From: Syntrophales bacterium
Lineage (GTDB): Bacteria; Desulfobacterota; Syntrophia; Syntrophales; CG2-30-49-12
Direction of reading: 5' to 3'
Length of the DNA: 34,193 nucleotides
Assembly: GCA_030018935.1 (NCBI GenBank)
Contig: JASEGZ010000021.1
Coordinates: forward strand, 1-34,193
Shown: positions 22,737-30,837 of the stretch, one piece after another
How the letters are laid out: every line of letters begins with the position of its first letter
Position numbering within the stretch: position 1 is the first letter of the stretch
Translations under genes and position numbers: made by a program
Notes under the pieces: model-generated
The model's input: only the letters and a program-made list of their open reading frames with translations
Told to the model about the DNA's origin: nothing
Database searches by the model: none

Positions 22737-25385
22737 CTACATAAACATTCCTATAGTGAATTCCCACCGGCTTGGTGGCTCCTTATCCTTTCTGTCGAGG
22801 ACATAACCCCATTCGAGCCTCAAGGGACCAATAGGTGAATACCAGCGGATACCGGCACCGGCGGTCTTTCTCAAGTCACCTAAATGGTAACCGCTTTCCC
22901 AGGCATTGCCCGTATCGAAAAATACAACCCCTTTCATCCCGGCGCTCTTGATCAGAGGGAAGAGGAATTCTGCATTTACATTAAACATGGTTGTGCCACC
23001 GATGACATCGCCTGTCCAAGGGTCTTTCGGTCCCACTTCTCTCAAGCCTCTCAAGGAGTTAATCCCCCCCAGATAGAAGCGCTCGTAGACAGGGATATCC
23101 TTTCCTTCATGTCCCTGTACATATCCTCCCCGACCCCGGATGCCAAATACCACCTCGCGGAAAAGGGGGAAGAACCATGTAGAGTTTACCCCATATTTTG
23201 TGAAACTCGTATCCCCCTGAAGGATGGTGCCGGCGTGTTCCAGAGAAATGCTATTTTTAGAACCTCTTGAAGGAAAGATGTAGTCATCTGTTGTATCCCT
23301 TAGCAGGGTCATGGTTATGCTGCTTGTGGTCCTCGAGCCTTCCTGTGCCTGGATAAGGAAGGATATCCAGGGATCAAGGTTTGAAATGGTGTTAGTTGAC
23401 AGTCTGTAGCCTATATAACCGGTAACGTATTCCCAGAGAGGGTAACCAAAGGTGATCCCAAAACCGCTGGAGTCGAGATCGTAGGAATCATATTCCCTGG
23501 TTAAATTCCAGAGATCGAATTTACTCCACAGCGGGATATCAAAGAGCCACGGCTCTATAAAAGAGACATCATAACTGGTCACCCTTGAACCCAGGTGGGC
23601 CTTGAGGCTTAAACTCTGACCCCTGCCGAAAAGATTTTGCTGGGAGATCTGACCGGTGATGACAGCCTGGTCTACGGCGCTGTATCCGGCGCCGACGCTG
23701 AAAAACCCTGTTGGTTTCTCCTTGACATGTATATTGACGTCTGTCAGGGTCTCGTCCGGTCCCTTTTCTGTTTGAAAGTTAACCTCTTCAAAGTATCTGA
23801 GGCGGTTGAGCGCCATATAACTTCTCTTTAACTTGCTACTACTGTACAAATCCCCTTCCACAACGGCAAGTTGTCTTCTTATCACTTTGTCCCTTGTCTT
23901 GGTGTTGCCGGTGATGGTTATCCTGTTAAATGAGACCTCACTACCTTTCGTTATATGATAAATCACATCCACCGTTTGCTCTTTCTCATCTGGTATGGTA
24001 CGGGGGGTGACATCGGCATAGGCATAACCCTCATCGTTACAGACCTGTGCGAGGTATTCGATATCTTTCATGATTGAAGCCCTGTCAAAGTATTCCCTCT
24101 TGTTTATCTTCATGTTTTTCAGAAGCTCAGCACGTGACAATTTCGGTTCATCGCCTGTAATATCAACCTTCCCGACCCTGAACCGTTTACCCTCCGTGAT
24201 AGGTATCTTCACATAGATCCATTTTTTGTCGTGGGTGATCTCCGGTTCTCCAACCTGAACGTTGATAAAGCCATTGTTGAGGTAAAAGACCTGCAGCTTG
24301 TTGATATCTTGCTTTAGCTGTTCCTTTTTAAGGAGACCGGAATCAGTAAGAAAACGGAAGATACTCCACTCGGAGATCTTTATCATCTTTCTCAGTTCTT
24401 TATCGGTGTAAGCCTGATTTCCCTCGATGGTGATCCTTTTTATATAAAGCCTTTTGTTTTCGGTGACATTGAAGATGACACGGACCGCCCGGTCATCTCC
24501 CCTTTCGATAACATCGCGAACCTCAGCATTGTAATACCCCTTATTGTCATAGAGGGCCTTGATTTTTTCTGCGTCGGCCTTGATCTTCTCCGGGTTCAGG
24601 CTTTGCCTGGCCTTAGTGGTCAATACGGCCTCTATTTCCTCCCTGCCGATGGCCTTATTCCCCTTGATTTTAACCTCTGTAATGAGGGCTTTTTCCTCCA
24701 GGATAAAGGTGATGACCTTTCCCTCCGGCGTGGCGATAACATCGGCGGTCACATCTTGAAAATAACCCATCCTGTAAATAGCCTTGATATCAGAAGAGAG
24801 ATCGGCCTCCGAGAAGAAATTGCCCTTTGCACTCTTCAGAACCTGGCTTATGGCACTGGCCTCGATCTTTCGGTTACCTTTGAACTCGATACGGGCTATC
24901 CTTTGCTCTGCCGCTATTCTGATCATAATCTCTGTTTTCAGTTGTGTTGCAATATGACCGATGTTAGCCAATCCCTTACCCTGGACAAAGATAGGGGAGA
25001 GGGCTTTTTCCTGCCTGATATCTATGATCCTTGCATCCACGCTGATCATCTCTCCGAACTCGGAGAGAGACCCCATAATGACAAATGTTGCCCCTGTATC
25101 TTTCCCTACAGTGATGGCCAGTTTTTCGTTGATGCGTTTTCCCTCAATGGTCTTTAAGATGATTTCCGATTCGATAAGTTGAATGAATTTTAATTTCTGC
25201 AGTTCCGCGGCGATCCCTGCATGAATTGCTTTCCTGAGATTGGTGGCGTTGGCCTTACTGTATATATCAAAGGGAAAGAGGGCGATTTTTTTGACATCTT
25301 CTGCGAAGACCTTCTGGGAGATGGAAAATAGAAACAAAGTCAGTAAGAACAGAACATGCCTGGAGATAAAAACTTTTTTATTCAC
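22737..25385 (-). CDS. bamA: Outer membrane assembly factor BamA with extra N-terminal domain
   Basis: An Omp85 protein inserting beta-barrels into the outer membrane. I start it at GTG 25385, which gives a clean signal peptide (VNKKVFISRHVLFLLTLFLF, cut after KVFA); upstream ATGs at 25415 and 25403 are possible. Residues about 31-160 are not POTRA: KKIALFPFDIYSKAN, GIAAELQKLKFIQLIE and ATFVIMGSLSEFGEMISVDARIID resemble the CsgG/FlgO/TolB-N type of domain. POTRA repeats begin at RIARIEFKGNRKIE and there appear to be five (KITIEGN-like starts recur). The barrel holds the conserved loop VYERFYLGGINSLRG (R-G motif). The last residues are WEFTIGMFM, so the chain ends in M rather than an aromatic. 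It is about 882 residues, longer than the usual 800. Confidence 0.93.
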   Translation of the reverse strand: MNKKVFISRHVLFLLTLFLFSISQKVFAEDVKKIALFPFDIYSKANATNLRKAIHAGIAAELQKLKFIQLIESEIILKTIEGKRINEKLAITVGKDTGATFVIMGSLSEFGEMISVDARIIDIRQEKALSPIFVQGKGLANIGHIATQLKTEIMIRIAAEQRIARIEFKGNRKIEASAISQVLKSAKGNFFSEADLSSDIKAIYRMGYFQDVTADVIATPEGKVITFILEEKALITEVKIKGNKAIGREEIEAVLTTKARQSLNPEKIKADAEKIKALYDNKGYYNAEVRDVIERGDDRAVRVIFNVTENKRLYIKRITIEGNQAYTDKELRKMIKISEWSIFRFLTDSGLLKKEQLKQDINKLQVFYLNNGFINVQVGEPEITHDKKWIYVKIPITEGKRFRVGKVDITGDEPKLSRAELLKNMKINKREYFDRASIMKDIEYLAQVCNDEGYAYADVTPRTIPDEKEQTVDVIYHITKGSEVSFNRITITGNTKTRDKVIRRQLAVVEGDLYSSSKLKRSYMALNRLRYFEEVNFQTEKGPDETLTDVNIHVKEKPTGFFSVGAGYSAVDQAVITGQISQQNLFGRGQSLSLKAHLGSRVTSYDVSFIEPWLFDIPLWSKFDLWNLTREYDSYDLDSSGFGITFGYPLWEYVTGYIGYRLSTNTISNLDPWISFLIQAQEGSRTTSSITMTLLRDTTDDYIFPSRGSKNSISLEHAGTILQGDTSFTKYGVNSTWFFPLFREVVFGIRGRGGYVQGHEGKDIPVYERFYLGGINSLRGLREVGPKDPWTGDVIGGTTMFNVNAEFLFPLIKSAGMKGVVFFDTGNAWESGYHLGDLRKTAGAGIRWYSPIGPLRLEWGYVLDRKDKEPPSRWEFTIGMFM

Positions 25386-26049
25386 TGGTAACAATCTTTC
25401 CATCCCGCAGGCCAATGCTTCGAGACATCAGGTCTGCCAGTGATTTATTGTGGGTTACCACGACTAAAGTAATATTTTGGGTTCTGTTGAGTTCCATTAG
25501 TATGTCTTCTATCTTCTTTCCCGTTTCCGTGTCAAGGTTTCCTATGGGTTCATCGGCTAAGAGTATCTCCGGTTCCATGATGAGTGCCCTGGATATGGCG
25601 ACCCGCTGTTGTTCCCCTCCGGAGAGTTCTCCAGGACGATGGGTCATCCTATCACCCATGCCCAATTCATTCAAGATCCCTTCTGCCTTCTTCCTTGCCT
25701 TCCGTTTTGATAAACCGTTGATCAAGGCAGGCATCATCGTATTTTCCAGGCTGTTGAACTCCGGGAGAAGGTTGTGAAATTGAAACACAAAGCCGATTTT
25801 TCTGTTTCGGAATACTGCCAGTTCTTTCTCCTGCCAGGTAAAGACATCCACATTATCGTAGAGCAGGGTGCCGGAGGTGGGACGATCGAGGGTCCCGAGG
25901 ATATGGAGGAGGGTACTTTTCCCGGCGCCGGAAACACCCCAGATAGCTATGGACTCCCCCCGGGCAATATCGAGATTCAATCCTTTTAAGACCTCGATCT
26001 TATTGCCATCCTTGAAAAAGGTTTTGCTGATGTTTTTCAGTTTTATCAT
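25378..26049 (-). CDS. lolD: Lipoprotein-releasing system ATP-binding protein LolD
   Basis: A 223-residue ABC ATPase powering release of lipoproteins from the inner membrane to LolA. Walker A is GVSGAGKSTLLHILGTLDRPTSG, the Q-loop FVFQFHNLLPEFNSLENTMMPAL, the signature ELSGGEQQRVAISRAL, Walker B ILLADEPIGNLD and the H-loop VVVTHNKSLA. NLLPEF..LEN is typical of LolD. It lies downstream of the LolC/E permease (50 bases) and its 3' end overlaps the start of bamA. An adjacent in-frame GTG at 26052 is an alternative start. Confidence 0.93.
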   Translation of the reverse strand: MIKLKNISKTFFKDGNKIEVLKGLNLDIARGESIAIWGVSGAGKSTLLHILGTLDRPTSGTLLYDNVDVFTWQEKELAVFRNRKIGFVFQFHNLLPEFNSLENTMMPALINGLSKRKARKKAEGILNELGMGDRMTHRPGELSGGEQQRVAISRALIMEPEILLADEPIGNLDTETGKKIEDILMELNRTQNITLVVVTHNKSLADLMSRSIGLRDGKIVTSE

Positions 26050-26099
26050 CACCTTGAGCGAGTTTTTAGCTTTCCTGCTGTTTTATGTTTACCGCTTAC

Positions 26100-27380
26100 T
26101 CATTCGTATCTAAGAGCCTCAGCCGGGTCCAGTCTGGAGGCCCTCCAGGAGGGGTAGATCGTTGACAGGAAACATATCAGTATTGTCCCTATGACAATAA
26201 TGGAAACATCGCCGTAGTTGACCCGGGAGGGGAGTTCGCTTAAGTAATAAACATCTGACGGCAGTATCTTGAACTTGAATAAATTTTCGATGAAGCGAGA
26301 CAACTTTTCTATATTCAAGGCAACGGAGAGTCCCCCGATACAACCCAGGAAAGTGCCGATGGTACCGATTGTCAGTCCCTGGAGGATAAATATTTTCATG
26401 ATACTTTTTGCTGTAGCTCCCATGGATTTTAGAATAGCGATATCCCTGTTTTTTTCCATTACCACCATGATCAGGATACTTATGATATTAAAGGCTGCAA
26501 CCAGAACGATAAGACTGAGGATGATAAACATGACCCGCTTTTCAAGCTTCAGCGCGGAGAAGAGATTTTTATTCATCTCCATCCAATTCCTGGCCAGGTA
26601 AGGGTATCCGAGTTTCTTTTCTATTGCCTTTGCAATGACATCGGCCCTATAGATGTCGTTGACCCTGATCTCAATACCGGTAACCGTATCGTCCATGTTC
26701 AGGAATTCCTGGCAATCTTTGAGGAATAGACAGGCCAATGTGGAGTCATATTCATAGAATCCGGAATCAAACACGCCAACCACGAGAAACTTCTTCATGC
26801 GTGGTACCATCCCCAGCGGGGTAGGAACCCCCATGGGGGATAACAAGTTGACCACATCAAAGAGGGATAGCCCTAAATTTTTTGCCAGTTCTTTTCCGAT
26901 GACAATGCCGGGAAGATTGGCCAGGTCCCCCTCAAGTCTGAGTTTGCCTCGATGTTTTTCCGAAAGGTAGTCAATACTTCCTTCCTTCATTTTTCCCAGA
27001 TTGATGACCTTAAGGGCGCCCTCCTCCGTCGCCATTCCTTTCAGGACCACGCCGCTGACATTTCCCCCGTTCTTTAACATTGCCTGGCTGTATATGAAAG
27101 GTGTTGTGGCAATGACACCATCCACACTGGCACAATCTTTCATGATCTTTCGATAATTCCTCATCTTCCCGCTGTATTCCATCAGGACAATATGGGAATT
27201 GATTCCCAGAATCTTATCCCTGAGATCGGTTTCAAAACCGTTCATCACGGCAAGAACGATGATCAGTGCGGCGACACCAAGGAAAATCCCGACCATGGAA
27301 ATGAAGGTGATGATGGAAACAAAAACCTGCTTCCGCCTGGCCCTCAAGTATCGGAGACTGATAAAAAATTCAAAAGACAT
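26100..27380 (-). CDS. lolC: Lipoprotein-releasing permease LolC/LolE
   Basis: A 426-residue FtsX-like permease. Topology is one N-terminal membrane helix (VSIITFISMVGIFLGVAALIIVLAVMNGF), a large periplasmic MacB-like domain (residues about 55-265), then three C-terminal helices (VMFIILSLIVLVAAFNIISILIMVV; FILQGLTIGTIGTFLGCIGGLSVAL; VSIIVIGTILICFLSTIYPSWRA). ISLRYLRARRKQVFVSIITF at the start and the closing YPSWRASRLDPAEALRYE are typical of LolC/E. Only one permease gene is present, so it probably works as a homodimer (a LolF-like arrangement) unless a second copy is elsewhere. Confidence 0.92.
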   Translation of the reverse strand: MSFEFFISLRYLRARRKQVFVSIITFISMVGIFLGVAALIIVLAVMNGFETDLRDKILGINSHIVLMEYSGKMRNYRKIMKDCASVDGVIATTPFIYSQAMLKNGGNVSGVVLKGMATEEGALKVINLGKMKEGSIDYLSEKHRGKLRLEGDLANLPGIVIGKELAKNLGLSLFDVVNLLSPMGVPTPLGMVPRMKKFLVVGVFDSGFYEYDSTLACLFLKDCQEFLNMDDTVTGIEIRVNDIYRADVIAKAIEKKLGYPYLARNWMEMNKNLFSALKLEKRVMFIILSLIVLVAAFNIISILIMVVMEKNRDIAILKSMGATAKSIMKIFILQGLTIGTIGTFLGCIGGLSVALNIEKLSRFIENLFKFKILPSDVYYLSELPSRVNYGDVSIIVIGTILICFLSTIYPSWRASRLDPAEALRYE

Positions 27381-27403
27381 GACGTAAAAATCCGGCCGAG
27401 TAG

Positions 27404-28885
27404 CTACGCTTCTTTCATCCTCATATGGGGGAAGAGGATAACATCCCTGATGGAGGGACAGTCCGTAAAGAACATGACCAGCCTATCAATACCGATTCCT
27501 TCCCCTGCTGTGGGAGGCATTCCGTATTCAAGGACTTTGATATAGTCCTCGTCCATTTCGTGGGCCTCTTCATCTCCAGCCTCTCTTTCCTTAAACTGCA
27601 TCAGAAACCGTTCCCGCTGGTCCACGGGATCGTTCAACTCAGAGAAGGCATTGGCGATTTCTTTTCCATAAATGAAGAGTTCAAAGCGATCGGTAAATGC
27701 AGGTTCCTCAGCGCTTCTCTTCGCCAGGGGTGAGACCTCAACGGGATAATGCGTGACGAAATGGGGTTGAATGAGCTTTTCTTCCACCGTTTCATCGAAT
27801 ATAGCCATCATTACCTTCCCCAGGGGTTCGCCGTCTCTGATGGGTAATCCCAGTTCCCTGGCACAGGCAACGGCTTTATGGGGGTCTTCAAGGATGTCAG
27901 GGGCGATCTTACCGTATCGGATAATCGCTTCCCTGACGGATATACGCGGCCAGGGTGGTGTCAGATCAATCTCTGTGCCCTGGTATTGAAAATTCAGGGA
28001 ACCAAAGATTTCCCGGGCGATGAAGGTAAGCATTTCCTCGGTCATGACCATTAGGTCTTCGTAGGTTGCATAGGCCTGATAGAACTCCATCATGGTAAAT
28101 TCGGGATTATGAAAGGTAGAGATTCCTTCGTTTCGGAAATTTCTGTTTATTTCGTAGACCCTCTCCAGGCCTCCCGTAATCAAACGTTTCAGGTACAACT
28201 CCGGAGCTATCCTCAGGTAAAAGTCCATCCCGAGGGCATTATGGTGGGTTTTAAAGGGACGCGCCACTGCACCGCCGGCCTTCGGCTGCATCATGGGAGT
28301 TTCCACCTCGAGAAAGTCCCGTTCCTCCATAAATTGGCGGAGGAGCTGAATGATACAGCTCCGCCTGTAAAATACCTCTTTTACCTTAGGGTTGACAATC
28401 AGGTCGAGATGTCTCTGCCGGTATCTTGTTTCGACATCTGTGAGGCCATGCCATTTCTCCGGCAGGGGTCTGATGGCCTTTGATAAGAGGCGAAGTTCAT
28501 CCACTTCTATCGTTAATTCGCCGGTCTTTGTCTTGAAAACCTTTCCCGCGATGAAAATGATATCTCCAATGTCGAGTCGTTTAAAGAGAGAGAAGGCATT
28601 CTCACCGAGGGTGTTCTTATTGATATAGCCCTGAATCCTGCCCTTTCTGTCCTGGAGATCAATAAATGCCGCCTTACCGAAGTTTCTTACGGCCATCAGC
28701 CTTCCCGCGAGGGTAGATCTCTCATTGATCCTGGCAAGGGAATCATGGTCCATCTTGGCAAACCTGCTTAGGATGGATGCCGTTGTATCCCTGAACTGCA
28801 CATCATTAGAATACAGCTCGATGCCATCGGCCTTCAGGGATGCTATCTTTTCCATACGCTTCCTCAGAAGCTCACTCTCTTCCAT
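27404..28885 (-). CDS. lysS: Lysyl-tRNA synthetase, class II
   Basis: A 493-residue class II aminoacyl-tRNA synthetase charging tRNA-Lys. The N-terminal OB-fold anticodon-binding domain covers about residues 50-145 (LAGRLMAVRNFGKAAFIDLQDRKGRIQGYI). Motif 1 is RRSCIIQLLRQFMEERDFLEVETPMM, motif 2 YEINRNFRNEGISTFHNPEFTMMEFYQAY and motif 3 GEGIGIDRLVMFFTD. The ATG at 28885 gives the common MEES.LLR.R start; a TTG at 28906 is in frame but unlikely. It is the first gene of the long envelope block, 23 bases before lolC. A possible promoter lies at 28921-28947. Confidence 0.96.
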   Translation of the reverse strand: MEESELLRKRMEKIASLKADGIELYSNDVQFRDTTASILSRFAKMDHDSLARINERSTLAGRLMAVRNFGKAAFIDLQDRKGRIQGYINKNTLGENAFSLFKRLDIGDIIFIAGKVFKTKTGELTIEVDELRLLSKAIRPLPEKWHGLTDVETRYRQRHLDLIVNPKVKEVFYRRSCIIQLLRQFMEERDFLEVETPMMQPKAGGAVARPFKTHHNALGMDFYLRIAPELYLKRLITGGLERVYEINRNFRNEGISTFHNPEFTMMEFYQAYATYEDLMVMTEEMLTFIAREIFGSLNFQYQGTEIDLTPPWPRISVREAIIRYGKIAPDILEDPHKAVACARELGLPIRDGEPLGKVMMAIFDETVEEKLIQPHFVTHYPVEVSPLAKRSAEEPAFTDRFELFIYGKEIANAFSELNDPVDQRERFLMQFKEREAGDEEAHEMDEDYIKVLEYGMPPTAGEGIGIDRLVMFFTDCPSIRDVILFPHMRMKEA

Positions 28886-28920
28886 AAACCATTTGTCCCG
28901 ATGCAATATAAGCGTACTTG

Positions 28921-28947
28921 ACTATATTTTTTTTCTGGATTAGTCAA
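28921..28947 (-). promoter_or_regulatory. Putative promoter for lysS and the envelope block
   Basis: Minus strand TTGACT (28947-28942), 15 bases that are mostly A, then TATAGT (28926-28921). Both hexamers match 5 of 6, but the 15-base spacing is short. It is 36 bases before the lysS start. Confidence 0.4.
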
Positions 28948-29058
28948 GCATGATTTGAGATTAATTGATCAAGTGCCACCAATAATTACATTGCTAAAAG
29001 TATGGAAGTTGTGTAATGTTTTTCTTCAAATTCATGGAATTTAAGGAGGGGGACGAAG

Positions 29059-29475
29059 ATGGTAAACAAGGCGATCTTGATAGGCAGGCTGGGAGCTGAT
29101 CCCGTGGTCAGATATACCCCCGATGGGGCAATGGTGACCAATTTCAATCTGGCAACGGACGAACAGTGGAAAGACAAGAATGGTGAAAGGGTGCAGCGGA
29201 CGGAATGGCACCGTATCGTAACCTTCAGAAAACTGGCGGAGATATGTAGCAACTACCTTTCCAAAGGGAGAATGGTCTTCATTGAAGGGAGGATCCAGAC
29301 ACGGTCCTGGGAAGACAAGGAAGGCAACAAACGCTCTACAACGGAGATCATTGCCACAAATATGCAAATGCTGGAACCGAAAGGACAGGCGAAGGTCCCC
29401 GATACAGCAACAGACGATTCTCTTTCTCCACCTTCCAGTTTGGAACCCTTACCTGAAGACGATGTCCCCTTTTAA
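29059..29475 (+). CDS. ssb: Single-stranded DNA-binding protein
   Basis: A 138-residue SSB protecting single-stranded DNA in replication and repair. The OB fold spans about residues 1-110 with [55 protein letters not shown] and [18 protein letters not shown], all standard. A short flexible linker follows, and the acidic tip EDDVPF recruits partner proteins. A strong AAGGAGGGGG precedes the ATG. It is divergent from lysS and convergent with tatA. Confidence 0.97.
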   Translation: MVNKAILIGRLGADPVVRYTPDGAMVTNFNLATDEQWKDKNGERVQRTEWHRIVTFRKLAEICSNYLSKGRMVFIEGRIQTRSWEDKEGNKRSTTEIIATNMQMLEPKGQAKVPDTATDDSLSPPSSLEPLPEDDVPF

Positions 29476-29480
29476 TAATA

Positions 29481-29529
29481 GTCATACGTCATAAGTCAGA
29501 CAGAAGACGTACGACGTAAGACATACGAC
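29481..29529. repeat. Seven-unit heptamer array between ssb and tatA
   Basis: Exactly 7 units of 7 bases. The first three are forward (GTCATAC, GTCATAA, GTCAGAC). The last four are inverted (AGAAGAC, GTACGAC, GTAAGAC, ATACGAC; their complements begin GTC). It is an imperfect hairpin between two convergent genes, and may serve as a two-sided transcript end. Confidence 0.75.
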
Positions 29530-29543
29530 GGGGGGTTCCGGCA

Positions 29544-29732
29544 TTATTTCGGTTCGATTTTCCTGGCCTCTGGTGTGACGTTTGTTTCGTCCGGTTCGTG
29601 GGTGGCTCTCTTAAAATTCTTGATGCCTTTGCCAATGGCGCCACCGATCTCCGGCAGTTTCCCCGCTCCGAAGATGATCAGAATGATCACCAGGATAACC
29701 AGTAACTCGGGCATACCTAAACTTCCGAACAT
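29544..29732 (-). CDS. tatA: Sec-independent translocase TatA/E
   Basis: A 62-residue Tat pore component. It has one N-terminal membrane helix ([23 protein letters not shown]), the conserved F-G-hinge, then an amphipathic helix [15 protein letters not shown] and a short charged tail. G-x-x-x-L-P-E is typical of TatA. tatB and tatC are not in this window. The RodZ-like gene lies 46 bases upstream, so the two may be co-transcribed. Confidence 0.93.
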   Translation of the reverse strand: MFGSLGMPELLVILVIILIIFGAGKLPEIGGAIGKGIKNFKRATHEPDETNVTPEARKIEPK

Positions 29733-29778
29733 ATTTTTATGACCTCCTCAAATTAGTAAGCGTTCAGCTTTGCCGAGC

Positions 29779-30540
29779 CTACGGCAACCTCAAATGGACA
29801 ACTTGGCCTGGCCCTCCTAAGCTTGCCAGGGGGGTTCCCTCAAACTCGACGTTGATGCCTCCTGCATTGCCAACATCAATGGTAAAGGATGGGGCAATAC
29901 GTTCAATCTTTTCACCTGGCTGCAATAAGACTTCATAAGGCGAACCTTGTCCTTCCCTGATCCTTAACCAGGTTAAGTCTGTGGCTTCTATGTTTAAATG
30001 ATAAGATGTCTCTGCGCTTGCTTGATCGGCAGCTTTACCCTTGGCCTGCATTTGCGGATTGGTTGCCTCGGCAGGTTTTGCCTCGGGTATATAGGGGACA
30101 GCCTTACCGCTTTGGTATTGGGGAATATCTGCGCCTGTTCTATAATATAAAGATATACAAAAAATGAAAATACCGGCCACGATGATAAAAGATAGGATTA
30201 AAAAAAGTTTCTTATAATGGGTCCCGATGGTTCGAGGTGATTTTGGAAACTCTTCTTTTTCATAAGTGCTTTTCGATGCTTCAAGATAGCTTTCATAATG
30301 GTCAAGGATCTTCTTACTGTCAATACCTATGATCTGTGCGTACGTTTTGATAAAAGCCTTCGTATAGATAGGTGGAGGAAGTAGAAGAAAATCTCCGTTT
30401 TCAATAGCTTCAATATTGACGGGGCTTATCTTGGTGATCTGGAATAAATCATTTAAGGTGAACCCCATAGATTCCCGGCGGGCTTTTAAATCCTCATTCG
30501 GTTTTTCAGGAGGCAACATATTTTTATTTTTTGTTACCAT
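29779..30540 (-). CDS. RodZ-like helix-turn-helix membrane protein (DUF4115)
   Basis: A 253-residue protein with the RodZ layout. A cytoplasmic helix-turn-helix domain (residues 16-80: EDLKARRESMGFTLNDLFQITKISPVNIEAIENGDF) is followed by a single membrane helix (about 111-132, LFLILSFIIVAGIFIFCISLYY). A proline- and alanine-rich linker follows, and then a periplasmic DUF4115 domain (YHLNIEATDLTWLRIREGQG ... VEFEGTPL). In rods, RodZ links MreB to the wall machinery; related proteins occur widely and need not be cell-shape factors. The start is ATG 30540; a longer frame to 30597 has no ribosome binding site. Confidence 0.8.
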   Translation of the reverse strand: MVTKNKNMLPPEKPNEDLKARRESMGFTLNDLFQITKISPVNIEAIENGDFLLLPPPIYTKAFIKTYAQIIGIDSKKILDHYESYLEASKSTYEKEEFPKSPRTIGTHYKKLFLILSFIIVAGIFIFCISLYYRTGADIPQYQSGKAVPYIPEAKPAEATNPQMQAKGKAADQASAETSYHLNIEATDLTWLRIREGQGSPYEVLLQPGEKIERIAPSFTIDVGNAGGINVEFEGTPLASLGGPGQVVHLRLP

Positions 30541-30655
30541 CGACCGACCAATTTTATAAGATAATTTTTCGCAATTTATCACTAATTTTAATATCACGCA
30601 ATAAAAAAATACTATTTCTTCCTGAGAACTTACAACCTGATCTTAATTTATACTA

Positions 30656-30684
30656 TTGACACCCAGGTGCCTTCATTTTATACT
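30656..30684 (+). promoter_or_regulatory. Strong sigma-70 promoter before the acyl-CoA dehydrogenase
   Basis: TTGACA (30656-30661), exactly 17 bases, TATACT (30679-30684). One mismatch to consensus in total. It leaves a leader of about 145 bases before the start codon. Confidence 0.7.
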
Positions 30685-30777
30685 CTCCCTCCCCTCAAAA
30701 GGGGTAGGGCCATATTGGGGCAGCGGGGACAGGGCTGTTCCATCCCATAAATATTTTTGTTAAGTTAACATCAGCAG

Positions 30778-30796
30778 GACAGGCGTCTCGCCTGTC
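30778..30796 (+). promoter_or_regulatory. Perfect hairpin in the acyl-CoA dehydrogenase leader
   Basis: GACAGGCGTCTCGCCTGTC: two 8-base arms, GACAGGCG and CGCCTGTC, around TCT. There is no T-run, so it is not a clear terminator. It may be a protein-binding site, a leader structure or a copy of a dispersed element. The whole 30541-30837 spacer otherwise holds only the promoter. Confidence 0.5.
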
Positions 30797-30837
30797 GTGT
30801 TATGTCTGGAACAATACACTATTATACAAGGAGGAAA

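Noticed and set aside
24603-25157. Plus-strand frame of 184 residues inside bamA
   Set aside because: Antisense shadow of the BamA N-terminal and POTRA1 coding region.
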